Below, one piece after another: positions 24,758-32,469 of a stretch of DNA of 42,363 nt. A model generated the notes under the pieces. It did no database searches and was not told where the DNA came from. It saw nothing but the letters and a program-made list of their open reading frames with translations. The position numbers and the translations under genes are program-made. Numbering within the stretch: the first letter of the stretch is position 1; every line of letters begins with the position of its first letter. Source of the DNA: an uncultured Aquabacterium sp. (lineage in GTDB: Bacteria > Pseudomonadota > Gammaproteobacteria > Burkholderiales > Burkholderiaceae_C); contig NZ_CANBCC010000032.1 in assembly GCF_947366995.1 (NCBI RefSeq), positions 1-42,363 on the forward strand, written 5' to 3'.

Positions 24758-26414
24758 CGGCGTTGGAAATACGGCGCCGGTTGAAGAAGCCGCGGCAGGA
24801 CTTTATCCGATGCCAGAGTTGCCCAAACCCGATGTGGTTGCTTGCAGCGAGCCTCCCAAGGCTTCCGAGGAAGTTCCCTATGCTGACAAGCGCGGGGAGG
24901 AATCCGAGGACCAAGCGTTGACGATATTGTTTCGCGACGGGCTCGACCAACCTATCCAAGGCATGACATTGACTTTGACCTTGCCTACCGGTGCGTCGCT
25001 TGAGGCAAAGACACTGACGAAGGGCGACGTCTCCTTCGGAGTGCCTCAAGACCGCAAGGGTCAAGTGAAGATCGAAGTCAAAGACGACAAAGGGGAGGTG
25101 CAGCCCGTTTGCGAGATTGATCTGAGCAAGTGTAAGCAGGTCGCCATTGCTCGCAGTCCGAAGGTGAAAGTTGATATGCCGCTCAGGGCACACCAACAGG
25201 CGGCGCGACCCACACCACCAAAGACTGCCGCTGCCGATTCGGGTAAGCGCTCGTCGGCGTCCTCAAAACCAGATCGGGCGCTTCCGCCGGCAGCTGCGGC
25301 GGCATCGCCAGTTGCCGGCGCAGCGCCAAAAAAACAAAGTAAGGACAGTACTTGGTGGAATGTGAATGGCGCGGTCGAGCGTGCCAGGGCTTGGTTGGCT
25401 GCACATGTCAATGTAGATGGTCTGTTTAGCCAAAGCCACGCAGCCGTGACCAAGACACTGTCTGAGGCAGGGCAGCCAGTAACCATCGCGGCGGGGCCGG
25501 AGTGCCCCAATTCAGACAATTTACGTCTCGGCAGAAACAACGTTTATAGAACCCAAATCTTGAGTGCCGCCAAACGGCTTGGACTGGCGCCTCAGGCACT
25601 GTGCGCGCTCATGGACTGCGAGGCTGGCAAGGTTGCTGAGAAATTGCCCCGGATCGGGCCCGATGGCAACCAAATGAAGGATAAGAAGGGCCGCCTGATG
25701 ACCGTAACCGTGCGCGAACTGTGGAATGCAAACGCGGGCAATCCACAAAGTGGGGCAGCGGGCCTGACCCAGTTCCTCGCCAGCACATGGCTGACACATG
25801 TGTTGATGCCTGGCTGCTTCATTCATGAGCAAAGCGTAGCTAAGGGCTGGGTGCGCCGGGAGAAGAATGCAAAGGGCAAGAGCTACTGGGCATTTGTGCT
25901 GAGCGATGGTTCAATTACGACGACGCCAGGAAAACAGAAGGGCGATCAAAACGTCAAGAACTGCTTGGCAATGCGGATGGATCCTGATTGGTCAATCAAT
26001 GCTGCGGCTGACTATGGCAACGCGAACTTGAAAGTCTTGGAAAAGCAGGGTTTCAAATTGGCCGGTCTGAGTGATATGGACCGGGCAAAGCTGATGTATC
26101 TTATGCACCATGAGGGGGAGGGCGCGGGGCCGTTGTTCATCAAGAATCGGCTTGTCAAAGGCTCGGGCGGTGAAGCGGGGCTAAGACGGAAGTTCGAGAT
26201 TCAGTTGGGCGCCGAGGGAGCCGCAAAGGCTAACGAAATGATTGAGGAGGCCGACGGCGATGTTGAAAAGGCTTACAGGGCTTGGTTTGCTGTCTTTGTC
26301 GATAGGCAATTTGCTCAGTCTGAAAAATACTTTTGCAGCGTGGCTATCAAGCCAAGTCGACTTTCAGATCTTCTGGTGAAAATTGGTGGTGAGGAGATCT
26401 CAATTGTCGAGTAA
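24750..26414 (+). CDS. Candidate T6SS effector, lysozyme-like peptidoglycan hydrolase
   Basis: 554 aa from the ATG at 24750, chosen over an ATG 27 nt upstream because GGGGAG lies five bases before it. Residues about 45-130 look like an Ig/transthyretin-type beta domain (LTILFRDGLDQPIQGMTLTL). About 135-190 is a Pro/Ala/Lys linker. The C-terminal half looks like a lysozyme/SLT-fold enzyme: LCALMDCEAGKV with candidate acid Glu291, then GAAGLTQFLASTW (335-347), which matches the GAxGLMQ motif of lytic transglycosylases, and later YLMHHEGEGAGPLF. It is coupled to vgrG and followed by an overlapping lipoprotein gene, the classic effector-immunity layout. Cell-wall cleavage in rivals is the inferred role. 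The insertion between Glu291 and GLTQ is longer than in Slt70. Confidence 0.8.
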   Translation: MTDGVGNTAPVEEAAAGLYPMPELPKPDVVACSEPPKASEEVPYADKRGEESEDQALTILFRDGLDQPIQGMTLTLTLPTGASLEAKTLTKGDVSFGVPQDRKGQVKIEVKDDKGEVQPVCEIDLSKCKQVAIARSPKVKVDMPLRAHQQAARPTPPKTAAADSGKRSSASSKPDRALPPAAAAASPVAGAAPKKQSKDSTWWNVNGAVERARAWLAAHVNVDGLFSQSHAAVTKTLSEAGQPVTIAAGPECPNSDNLRLGRNNVYRTQILSAAKRLGLAPQALCALMDCEAGKVAEKLPRIGPDGNQMKDKKGRLMTVTVRELWNANAGNPQSGAAGLTQFLASTWLTHVLMPGCFIHEQSVAKGWVRREKNAKGKSYWAFVLSDGSITTTPGKQKGDQNVKNCLAMRMDPDWSINAAADYGNANLKVLEKQGFKLAGLSDMDRAKLMYLMHHEGEGAGPLFIKNRLVKGSGGEAGLRRKFEIQLGAEGAAKANEMIEEADGDVEKAYRAWFAVFVDRQFAQSEKYFCSVAIKPSRLSDLLVKIGGEEISIVE

Positions 26415-26967
26415 GCAGGTTTCGGTTGCCATATTAGTTCTTGCATCCTTTGTTGGATGTTCGAATGCGAACGATTCTGTCTTGTGCAAGACCAGTAAGC
26501 CAAAGATATATCCCTTTGGCGAGGTCTCACGAACCGAGTGCACCTATAACGGGGGCGCTACTGAGGATTCGATAAACTTTCAGGGGAAATCCATTCTTCG
26601 GGATGTGCGGTTGTTTCCCGATGACTCGAGTCCAGACAAATCCATTCGCATATATACGAGTGGCGCCCCTACATCAACGGCCTGCGCTGGACGTTTGTAT
26701 TTGGTGGACTTCAACATGAAGCCACCGAAGATTCTTGCCTTCGGGGTTAAGAAGGCGTGCAACGAGTTCCACTGGGCTTCTTGGGGTGGTAAGCGAAGCG
26801 TGATTGCGCTTAAAAACAATGTCTCTTTCATTTATGAAAAAGGGAGACTTATTCCGCCCCCCCGGGGGGCGAAGCTTTGGAGCTCAGTGGAGCCTCCTCA
26901 TGCGGGGCCTGGATTGTCAGTTGAGGATGCGGTCGGATTTGTTGAAGAGCAACTGCACTCGAACTAG
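26404..26967 (+). CDS. Lipoprotein, candidate immunity protein to the upstream effector
   Basis: 187 aa from a TTG at 26404, chosen because GAGGAG lies seven bases before it and the signal sequence then starts MSSKQVSVAILVLASFVGC, with lipobox Cys19. It overlaps the effector stop by 11 nt, so it is translationally coupled. The mature protein has no recognised domain. It would be anchored in the periplasm, where a peptidoglycan-degrading effector acts, so an immunity role is the natural inference. A C7G6 run at 26857-26869 lies inside the gene. The stop is TAG, unlike the TGA of the chromosomal genes around the island. A YLVDF...P...F.V..C.E pattern is faintly shared with the broken gene at 27335. 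Confidence 0.78.
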   Translation: MSSKQVSVAILVLASFVGCSNANDSVLCKTSKPKIYPFGEVSRTECTYNGGATEDSINFQGKSILRDVRLFPDDSSPDKSIRIYTSGAPTSTACAGRLYLVDFNMKPPKILAFGVKKACNEFHWASWGGKRSVIALKNNVSFIYEKGRLIPPPRGAKLWSSVEPPHAGPGLSVEDAVGFVEEQLHSN

Positions 26968-27334
26968 TATTGCTAGACACGCGCATCGAATGTGAGGTAA
27001 TCGTTTTGTGCCACCTAATGATTGGGTGGTCATATGTGCTTGCATTTCACATGACTGTATAGCGCTTGCCCCAATGAGTGACAGTCGCATACAGTCGGCG
27101 GAGTAGCGTCGAGTACTACCCTGCAATTGCCGCGACCAGCGGCGAAATCAAGGGCGTTGATTCTGGTGCAGAAGGCTTGACCTTGTTCCGTTCATTCGGG
27201 TCAGGGTACTGCCCATCTGCGGGCCATCGTCCTGGCTTGGCTGGGGCGGTCAGCCAGCGGCTACCGCCGTCAGGTCGCGCTGGCTATCGCGTGAGGCAAT
27301 TGTTCAGGGCGGACTATGTGTGCCGGGAGATGTT
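26968..27334. other. Intergenic stretch, no recognised gene
   Basis: These 367 bases carry no open frame I believe in. The right half (about 27190-27310) is GC-richer than its surroundings. In one frame a short open stretch reads GQGTAHLRAIVLAWLGRSAS before a stop, which could be an eroded coding remnant, but I cannot identify it. A GGGAGA ribosome site at 27325-27330 belongs to the next gene. Confidence 0.4.
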
Positions 27335-27994
27335 ATGTCGAGCATGTTAAATCTGATAATTAAAGGCCTGTGGGTTTGCTGCTTGGGTTTTTCGCTGATC
27401 TCTCATGCCGCCAAGTGTGACGCCAACGAAGACGCCACCTTGCCGCGATTGTCAAGGGGTGAGCAAACTTCCGACCTCTGTTTCCTGGATGCTGGTGGCG
27501 TGGTCCAAAAGGCGCAACTTGGTTTTGAGCTGAATCGTTCAAGGTTATTATTGAAAATAAAAGGCAGGAAGTTTGTGATTGAGCATGTAGGGCGACACTA
27601 GGATCAGGCGTTGGTCGGATCATTAAGTCATGTGCGATTTCTCCCGGTGAGATTGCAACCATATGTCCACAGGGGGTATGTGTTGTTTGTCTCTTCCCGT
27701 CGCTCTGTCTCTGGTGCAGGTGGCGCGGGGCAGTGCGGATCAGGCGTGGAGGACTACCTTAATGTGGTGGATGTCCAAAACCCTGGCCGGGTCAAGGCGC
27801 GGTTCTTGGTCGGGAGTTGTGTTGAGAATATCGAGTTAGCAGATGTAAACCGGTTCGAGGATTTCCAGTCTTTCCGCGTGGAGGGCGGAAGGCTTGGTAT
27901 TCGATTCTTGAGCTACGATGATCGCTGCGGGGAGGACTTGACTGCTTTCTCGAACGCTGATTTCAAAGGGCTCAGATTCGTTTCCTCGTGCTGA
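27335..27994 (+). pseudogene. Exported protein gene interrupted by an in-frame amber codon; possible second immunity gene
   Basis: From the ATG at 27335 (GGGAGA just upstream) a signal peptide (MSSMLNLIIKGLWVCCLGF...SHAAKC) leads into a Cys-containing mature domain that stops at TAG 27599-27601 (codon 89). The same frame then continues without a stop to TGA 27992-27994 and reads like the rest of one protein: GQCGSGVEDYLNVVDVQNPG, FLVGSCVENIELAD, GGRLGIRFLSYDDRCGEDL. Total 219 codons including the TAG. A single base change explains the break. The C-terminal half could be started only from poor internal codons (TTG at 27611). The VVD...F.V...C.E spacing resembles the upstream lipoprotein, so this may be a diverged immunity paralogue. 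A sequencing error is the main alternative. Confidence 0.65.
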
Positions 27995-28118
27995 GAGAAG
28001 AATTGATGCTTTGTTTGCAAATTTTTGCCAGAAGAATCCCAGTGTGCCGATTCGCTTTGAAGGGATGATTTTTCACGTGAAGGGCGCACTCGTGCTCCCC
28101 CTTTGTCCTCTGATCTAA
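27942..28118 (+). pseudogene. Possible coding remnant downstream of the broken gene
   Basis: A frame with no start codon near its beginning is open from 27942 to TAA 28116-28118. After about 27996 it reads like protein: RIDALFANFCQKNPSVPIRF, then EGMIFHVKGALVLPL. It overlaps the 3' end of the preceding gene in a different frame, so it is best seen as the surviving 3' end of a lost gene, perhaps another immunity copy. It is too short to identify. From 28119 to 28371 I see no gene. The bases just before the next start contain a small GGTTCGAACC palindrome. Confidence 0.3.
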
Positions 28119-28371
28119 GAAAGGTCTGCACAAACGAGCACTGACCGTGGTTGGGTGTGCTGAGGGATGCGCGATGATTAATCTGAGCTGACGGCGGCCG
28201 GTGGCACCGTGGCTGATCGAGCCCTTGGAATACAGGTCATCTTCGGAGTTCGAAGGCCGATACCATTTCCAGCGCGGCTAGTCAGCCCGCCATCAAGGTT
28301 TGACTCGAGGCAACTGGCCTCCACGGAAACAGGGGCGATTCAGTCCTCCAGCATCATTGGTTCGAACCGAA

Positions 28372-29304
28372 ATGAGCGCACCTCTCATCCCTCAAGAAAT
28401 TTACCTGCTGGAGCGCTACAGTTCGCTGGCGTACTTCGGTGTCATGCGCGATCACTTCGCCAGTACGGTGAAAGCGGCCAACGATGCGCTGGCGGCCTTC
28501 ATGCAGCACTTGCCTGCGGATTACCGAACTCGACCGCTGAACCATCAACCTGATGCGGTATGGGGTGAACGTGTGATTTCGAACATGCAATGGGTCCTCA
28601 ACGGCTTGAACAAGGCGTATGTTTACCTGTTTCAGAACAACTTGAATGCACTGGGGCAGGCAAGCAACGTGGGGACCACGTTCAATGCGATCAACCGTGA
28701 CTACTCGATCGAATGGATGCCGCAGCCGTTTCAGGACCTGTTTGACAATGGGTGGCTGGACTGTGGATACATGCACTCCAACATTTCCATCACGTCCTTG
28801 GCACAGTGGTGCCGAGGTGAGCTGACTACGGGCGACGAAGAGCGCAATCGCGGCCCTTTGAATGCCCCACCAACGTGGCCCCAGTACCGTCTGAATGCGG
28901 AAGTGCGTGTCAGGACGGGCGACAAGGTGCCGCGCAACGGGATCTACCTGCCGGACGTTGGCAACGCATGTGCACAGTTGCTGATCGAAGGCCATGATGC
29001 GTGGGGCGCCAACGTGCTGCGCCATCCGGACGACCCCAACAGCCAGGCTTTCGATCGCGTGCCCGCCACTTGGACCTTGGTAGAGCGTGTGGCCGATGAA
29101 GGCGGTGGCGTGCCGGGGGAGGAGCCCTGGCGAGCCCATGCTGCGCAGCGCTTGCGTTGTGAAGCGGGGCAGTCTTGCCCGCATGAGGGGGGGTGGTTCA
29201 CGCCGGCGGGAGAAGGCCGGCGGCATTTCAAGCAAGGCGAAATCATGCCCAGCCTGGGCGGCGACTACGGCATGACGATCTGGCAGTGGTGCAATCCGCA
29301 ATGA
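28372..29304 (+). CDS. Imm71/Imm72-like putative immunity protein
   Basis: 310 aa from the ATG at 28372 (MSAPLIPQEIYLLERYSSLAYF). No strong ribosome site is seen, and an in-frame upstream extension looks non-coding. There is no signal peptide, so it would be cytoplasmic. The mostly helical N-terminal half is followed by a C-terminal domain with EAGQSCPHEGGWFTPAGEG, RRHFKQGEIMPSLGGDYGM and TIWQW. A CP..GWWFTPA...R.F..GE.MP..YG.T.WQW arrangement is what I remember of the Imm71/Imm72 immunity families of polymorphic-toxin loci. A cytoplasmic immunity protein suggests protection against a different toxin from the wall-targeting effector upstream. No matching toxin gene is present, so it may be an orphan immunity gene. 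Confidence 0.55.
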   Translation: MSAPLIPQEIYLLERYSSLAYFGVMRDHFASTVKAANDALAAFMQHLPADYRTRPLNHQPDAVWGERVISNMQWVLNGLNKAYVYLFQNNLNALGQASNVGTTFNAINRDYSIEWMPQPFQDLFDNGWLDCGYMHSNISITSLAQWCRGELTTGDEERNRGPLNAPPTWPQYRLNAEVRVRTGDKVPRNGIYLPDVGNACAQLLIEGHDAWGANVLRHPDDPNSQAFDRVPATWTLVERVADEGGGVPGEEPWRAHAAQRLRCEAGQSCPHEGGWFTPAGEGRRHFKQGEIMPSLGGDYGMTIWQWCNPQ

Positions 29305-29529
29305 CGAGGGGTGTCAGGCGAACATGCATGACCGGCCCCGATCAAGCAGGCAATCTCAGGACCGATCGAGGCGGGCCTGCATGCCGAGCCCACCCCGCTT
29401 GCTGCTGAGCGAATCGCCTGGTATCGAGCGGAGATTTTCAGGGCGTCGCGGGCTTGGTCGCCGTACAGAAGTCGCTGCGAGGCGGGGCTCTGCGCGTAGA
29501 CGGGGCCATCGTTCATGTGCGGTGAAATA

Positions 29530-29592
29530 CGGCTGCTCTGCCGCGCGCAGCACCGCGACCATTTGCTCTTCGGTAAATCGACTCTTTCTCAT
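29530..29592 (-). pseudogene. IS3-family OrfA remnant (N-terminal scrap)
   Basis: On the minus strand, from the ATG at 29592, the sequence encodes MRKSRFTEEQMVAVLRAAEQ. This is the start of IS3-family OrfA transposases (MRKSRFTEEQMVAILREA...). Homology appears to end after about 20 residues, and neither the HTH nor OrfB follows. The base composition then changes. It marks a past insertion and deletion in the gap 29305-29826, which otherwise holds no gene I can support. An A9 run lies at 29641-29649. Confidence 0.75.
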
Positions 29593-29826
29593 GCGCTCTA
29601 TCGCAGGACGGGAGCCATCTTCCCAGGAATCGATGGAGCGAAAAAAAAAGGGCAGGTCACGACAGCGATGGGCACGAACATCAACGCGCCATGCCCCCGC
29701 AGTTCCAGGCGTCATGGGGGTTCTGGACAGAGCACGATGCCCCTTGGCAAGAAGGGCAGACGTGATGACAACCGCCCGCAATGAAGGCGTTGCATGAGGG
29801 GCGCAACCGCTCACCCTCTAATCGGC

Positions 29827-30615
29827 ATGTTTCGGCTGACAAGGAGCCTCCTCCCTCCATGTCTTTTGGCGACGACGTTGCTCGTGGCAGCTTGTGACGC
29901 CCGTGAGCCCTTGTATGTGGGCGATCCTGAGGGAGTCAATCGCAACGGCCAGCCACAAGTGATCCTCAAACAGGATGAACTCCGTCTGAACGGATTTCCG
30001 ATCAAGCAATACCGAACGAGAGCCACCGATCTGATACCCATCATCGGCACAGACATTTCCAGTCAAGCGTCATCCGATGCATACTGGAACGCAATGGGAC
30101 TGCAAATTCATGCGGCCCCAGATGATGGCGCCCTCCCGGGTTCGCCAGAGTTGATTCACCGGGTTGTAGTATGGGTGAGGCCTGGGATCGACTACGGCAA
30201 GCATCGAGACTGCGATGCCTCAGCCCTTGCAAGGCATCGCGATTCCGTCCAGTTTCGGCTTGAGACCATGGATCAAGTAGAGAAGGAACATGGATTTCCC
30301 AGGAATGAAGCCGCGCGGAAGGAGCTCATTCACGAGCGATGCTCCATGGCCGGCAACACACCGGAGAACGCCTTCTCGGGCTACTTTGAAGTCGATGGCA
30401 TACCCATTGGCCCGAACATGTCTCTGAAAGAGATTCAGTCCCGACGCAAGCAGCTTGGACTGGAACTGCTTTACATGGATTCTGGTCCACAAATTTATGC
30501 GGCACCGAAGGGAAAGACTGGTCCGGAAACCAATCAGACATGGATCTTCGAGGTCACTTCGGGCGACGGTGGAGTGATTGTCGATCAGCGGTTGAAAGCC
30601 ATCAGCATTCCGTAG
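29827..30615 (+). CDS. Lipoprotein of unknown function in the T6SS island
   Basis: 262 aa from the ATG at 29827. An ATG 33 nt upstream would add 11 residues before the signal sequence. The signal MFRLTRSLLPPCLLATTLLVAAC gives lipobox Cys23. The mature part begins with a domain containing NGQPQVILKQDELRLNGFPIKQY and ends with a second unit, GYFEVDGIPIGPNMSLKEIQ...WIFEVTSGDGGVIVDQRLK. I do not recognise a family with confidence. It resembles small lipoproteins found beside T6SS effectors, so periplasmic immunity is possible. Codon use is less GC-rich than the flanking chromosomal genes, and it ends in TAG, like the lipoprotein at 26404. No partner effector is adjacent. Confidence 0.65.
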   Translation: MFRLTRSLLPPCLLATTLLVAACDAREPLYVGDPEGVNRNGQPQVILKQDELRLNGFPIKQYRTRATDLIPIIGTDISSQASSDAYWNAMGLQIHAAPDDGALPGSPELIHRVVVWVRPGIDYGKHRDCDASALARHRDSVQFRLETMDQVEKEHGFPRNEAARKELIHERCSMAGNTPENAFSGYFEVDGIPIGPNMSLKEIQSRRKQLGLELLYMDSGPQIYAAPKGKTGPETNQTWIFEVTSGDGGVIVDQRLKAISIP

Positions 30616-30809
30616 TTCGTAGTGAATGGCTGTAGGCTCTGTTCGGTGAATCGACGGAAGCGGCGGACCCGCGAGCCCTACATCTGAGCAAAGGGCACAA
30701 GACGGCATCGAACGTGCCCTCGATCGCGCCAATTGATGCTCGGGCGCGCCGGCGAGGGCAACGCCCCTCTGGTCTAATCTGCTTGGATGCATCTGGAGCG
30801 AAAATCCCC

Positions 30810-31529
30810 ATGGCGCTGTCTTCTGTCCCCTCCACAACCACCTCCGCCGCCATCATCGACCTCGACGGCACCATGGTCGACACCCTCGGCGACTTCCTGG
30901 TCGTCCTGCGCCACACCCTCACCGACCTCGGCTGTCACCCCGTCGAACTGGCGCGCGTCGACCGCACCTTCATCTCGATGACCGTCGGCAAGGGCTCCGA
31001 GGACCTGTTGCGCCGCAGCCTGGCGCACGCGTGGGGCGTGCTGCCGGAGTCGAGCGAGGTGGCCCAGACCCTCCCAGAGGCGCTCGCCGTCTACCATCGC
31101 CACTACCCCGAGCACAACGGTCAGCACGCCGATGTCTTTCCTGGTGTGGCCGAAGGCCTGGCGCAACTCCGGGCGCTGGGGGTGCCCCTGGCCTGCCTGA
31201 CCAACAAGCCCACCGCGTTCGCCCGGCAACTGCTGGAGCGCAAAGGCTTGCTGCCGTTCTTCCAGCACGTGTTCGGCGGAGACGCCTTCGAGCGCAAGAA
31301 GCCCGACCCTCTGCCGTTGCGCAAGACCTGCGAGGCGCTGGGCACCGAGCCCGCGCGCACCCTGATGGTGGGCGATTCGAGCAACGACGCCCAGGCGGCT
31401 GGCGCAGCCGGTTGCCCGGTGGTGCTGGTCACCTATGGCTACAACCACGGCCACCCCGTGCAGGACGTGCCGGCCCGCGCGCACATCGCTCGCCTGGATC
31501 AGGCCGACTGGCCCACCTTGCTGGCCTGA
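30810..31529 (+). CDS. gph: Phosphoglycolate phosphatase (HAD family)
   Basis: 239 aa from the ATG at 30810 (CTGGAG upstream). HAD motif I is IIDLDGTMVDT (nucleophile Asp17, acid Asp19), motif II is the Thr in CLTNKPTAF, and motifs III/IV are KKPDPLPL and MVGDSSNDAQAA. A helical cap of the Gph/PGMB type lies between motifs I and II. Gph removes phosphate from 2-phosphoglycolate arising from DNA repair or oxygenase activity. Placement upstream of trpE is common in betaproteobacteria. Here an antisense chalcone-isomerase-like gene separates the two, so gph is not co-transcribed with trpE. Confidence 0.9.
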   Translation: MALSSVPSTTTSAAIIDLDGTMVDTLGDFLVVLRHTLTDLGCHPVELARVDRTFISMTVGKGSEDLLRRSLAHAWGVLPESSEVAQTLPEALAVYHRHYPEHNGQHADVFPGVAEGLAQLRALGVPLACLTNKPTAFARQLLERKGLLPFFQHVFGGDAFERKKPDPLPLRKTCEALGTEPARTLMVGDSSNDAQAAGAAGCPVVLVTYGYNHGHPVQDVPARAHIARLDQADWPTLLA

Positions 31530-31581
31530 CCGGGCCCGCGCGCGCGCATTCCCGGCACAGCCTCTCAAGCGCCGGTAGACC

Positions 31582-32250
31582 TCACTCCAGCGCGTCGAGC
31601 ACCGCTGGCGCCTTATACGACAGCAGCGCGTCCCGCAGATCGGGGGAAGCGGGCTTGCTGCCCAGCCACACACGCAGCACGGCCGGGAAGAAGCGCTTGT
31701 CGGCAATCGGCAGCCCGGCCGGCTGGCCATTGACGAAGAACATCGTCCCGCGATCAGGCACGTGGTCTATCGCAAAGGTGTCGCCGGCGTTCAGCCGCTT
31801 GATGTGCGAGAACTGCTCGCCCATCTGCCGGATGGCGGGGATGAGGTTGAAGAACGCTTCGCGGTTGCTGTTGAGCTCGATGCCGCGCGTGATGGTCTTG
31901 CCGATCTCGTCCACCCGCATGCCCTGCAGCATCACGAAGCGCAACTGCACAGGGCCTGACATGTTGACCACGGCCTCGGCCTGGCTGCTTTTCTCGGGCG
32001 TGTACAGCGCCACGGTGTAGAGCTTGGCCACGGCGCGGTAGGTCACACCCGCGCCATTGAGTTGCAGCGTGCGGCCCTCCACCTTCAGGGTCTGGGGATA
32101 GCTGATCCCGAAGAGTTCGGTGGGTTGCGCCCATGCCGCGGGCAGCGTCAGGGCGGCGGTGGCCAGCCCGGAGGCGAATGCCGCGCGCAGCAAGCCCGTG
32201 CGGCGGTGGAGCCCGCTGCGGCCGGGCGTGCCGGATGGTGTCTCATGCAT
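31582..32250 (-). CDS. Chalcone-isomerase-like exported protein
   Basis: 222 aa from the ATG at 32250. The N-terminus has a twin-Arg-containing basic segment, a hydrophobic stretch and an Ala-rich end (about residues 20-42, LPAAWAQ), so it is exported. The mature domain (FGISYPQTLKVEGRTLQLNGAGVTYRAVAKLYTVALYTPEK...GTMFFVNGQPAG) matches the bacterial chalcone-isomerase-like family. Bacterial members lack a known flavonoid substrate, and their periplasmic function is unknown. It lies antisense between gph and the trpE leader, sharing an intergenic region of about 140 bp with the trpE promoter. Confidence 0.82.
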   Translation of the reverse strand: MHETPSGTPGRSGLHRRTGLLRAAFASGLATAALTLPAAWAQPTELFGISYPQTLKVEGRTLQLNGAGVTYRAVAKLYTVALYTPEKSSQAEAVVNMSGPVQLRFVMLQGMRVDEIGKTITRGIELNSNREAFFNLIPAIRQMGEQFSHIKRLNAGDTFAIDHVPDRGTMFFVNGQPAGLPIADKRFFPAVLRVWLGSKPASPDLRDALLSYKAPAVLDALE

Positions 32251-32373
32251 GGATGTCGTTCCCAATGGGGTCTCGGCGATTGTTGCGAGCCCGTCCTGTC
32301 GCGCAAGCTGGGTTTGCCCTCGGCGCGGTGGTGCAGGCCCTCGGCCGAGGGGCAAGACGTGCCAGGAGGGCCC

Positions 32374-32388
32374 TGATACACTGATCTG
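32374..32388 (+). promoter_or_regulatory. Extended -10 promoter element for trpL1-trpE
   Basis: TGATACACT at 32374-32382 has the TGn extension and a -10-like TACACT, and the ATG of the leader peptide comes six bases later. The region 17 bases upstream does not resemble TTGACA. Transcription would start at or next to the ATG, making the leader mRNA leaderless or nearly so. The AGGAGG at 32364-32369 lies upstream of the predicted start site, so it would not be in the transcript. Confidence 0.5.
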
Positions 32389-32469
32389 ATGTTCATCTCT
32401 CGCAAGCACACCAAAGGGTCGCACGACCGGGGGGCATGGCCCTGGCGTCGCGGGTACGCCTGCGTGTGA
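32389..32469 (+). CDS. trpL: Trp leader peptide upstream of trpE (trpL1)
   Basis: A 26-codon frame starts MFISRKHTKGSHDRG and then has a Trp-Pro-Trp run (TGG at 32437 and 32443), followed by RRGYACV and TGA. Tandem Trp codons in a short peptide ahead of trpE are the signature of ribosome-mediated attenuation: when charged tRNA-Trp is scarce, the ribosome stalls at these codons and changes the downstream RNA fold. It starts six bases after a -10-like element. The function is inferred from position and composition. Confidence 0.75.
   Translation: MFISRKHTKGSHDRGAWPWRRGYACV

Noticed and set aside
27078-27350. 90-codon plus-strand frame before the amber-interrupted gene
   Set aside because: No ribosome site, no motif, mixed composition, and it overlaps the start of a better-supported gene.
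29265-29516. Minus-strand 83-codon frame starting MNDGPVYAQSPASQ
   Set aside because: It follows the IS3 scrap and partly overlaps the Imm-like gene antisense. It could be a remnant, but nothing identifies it.
32364-32369. AGGAGG as ribosome site for the trpE leader peptide
   Set aside because: It is about 20 nt from the ATG and upstream of the predicted -10 element, so it should not be in the mRNA.
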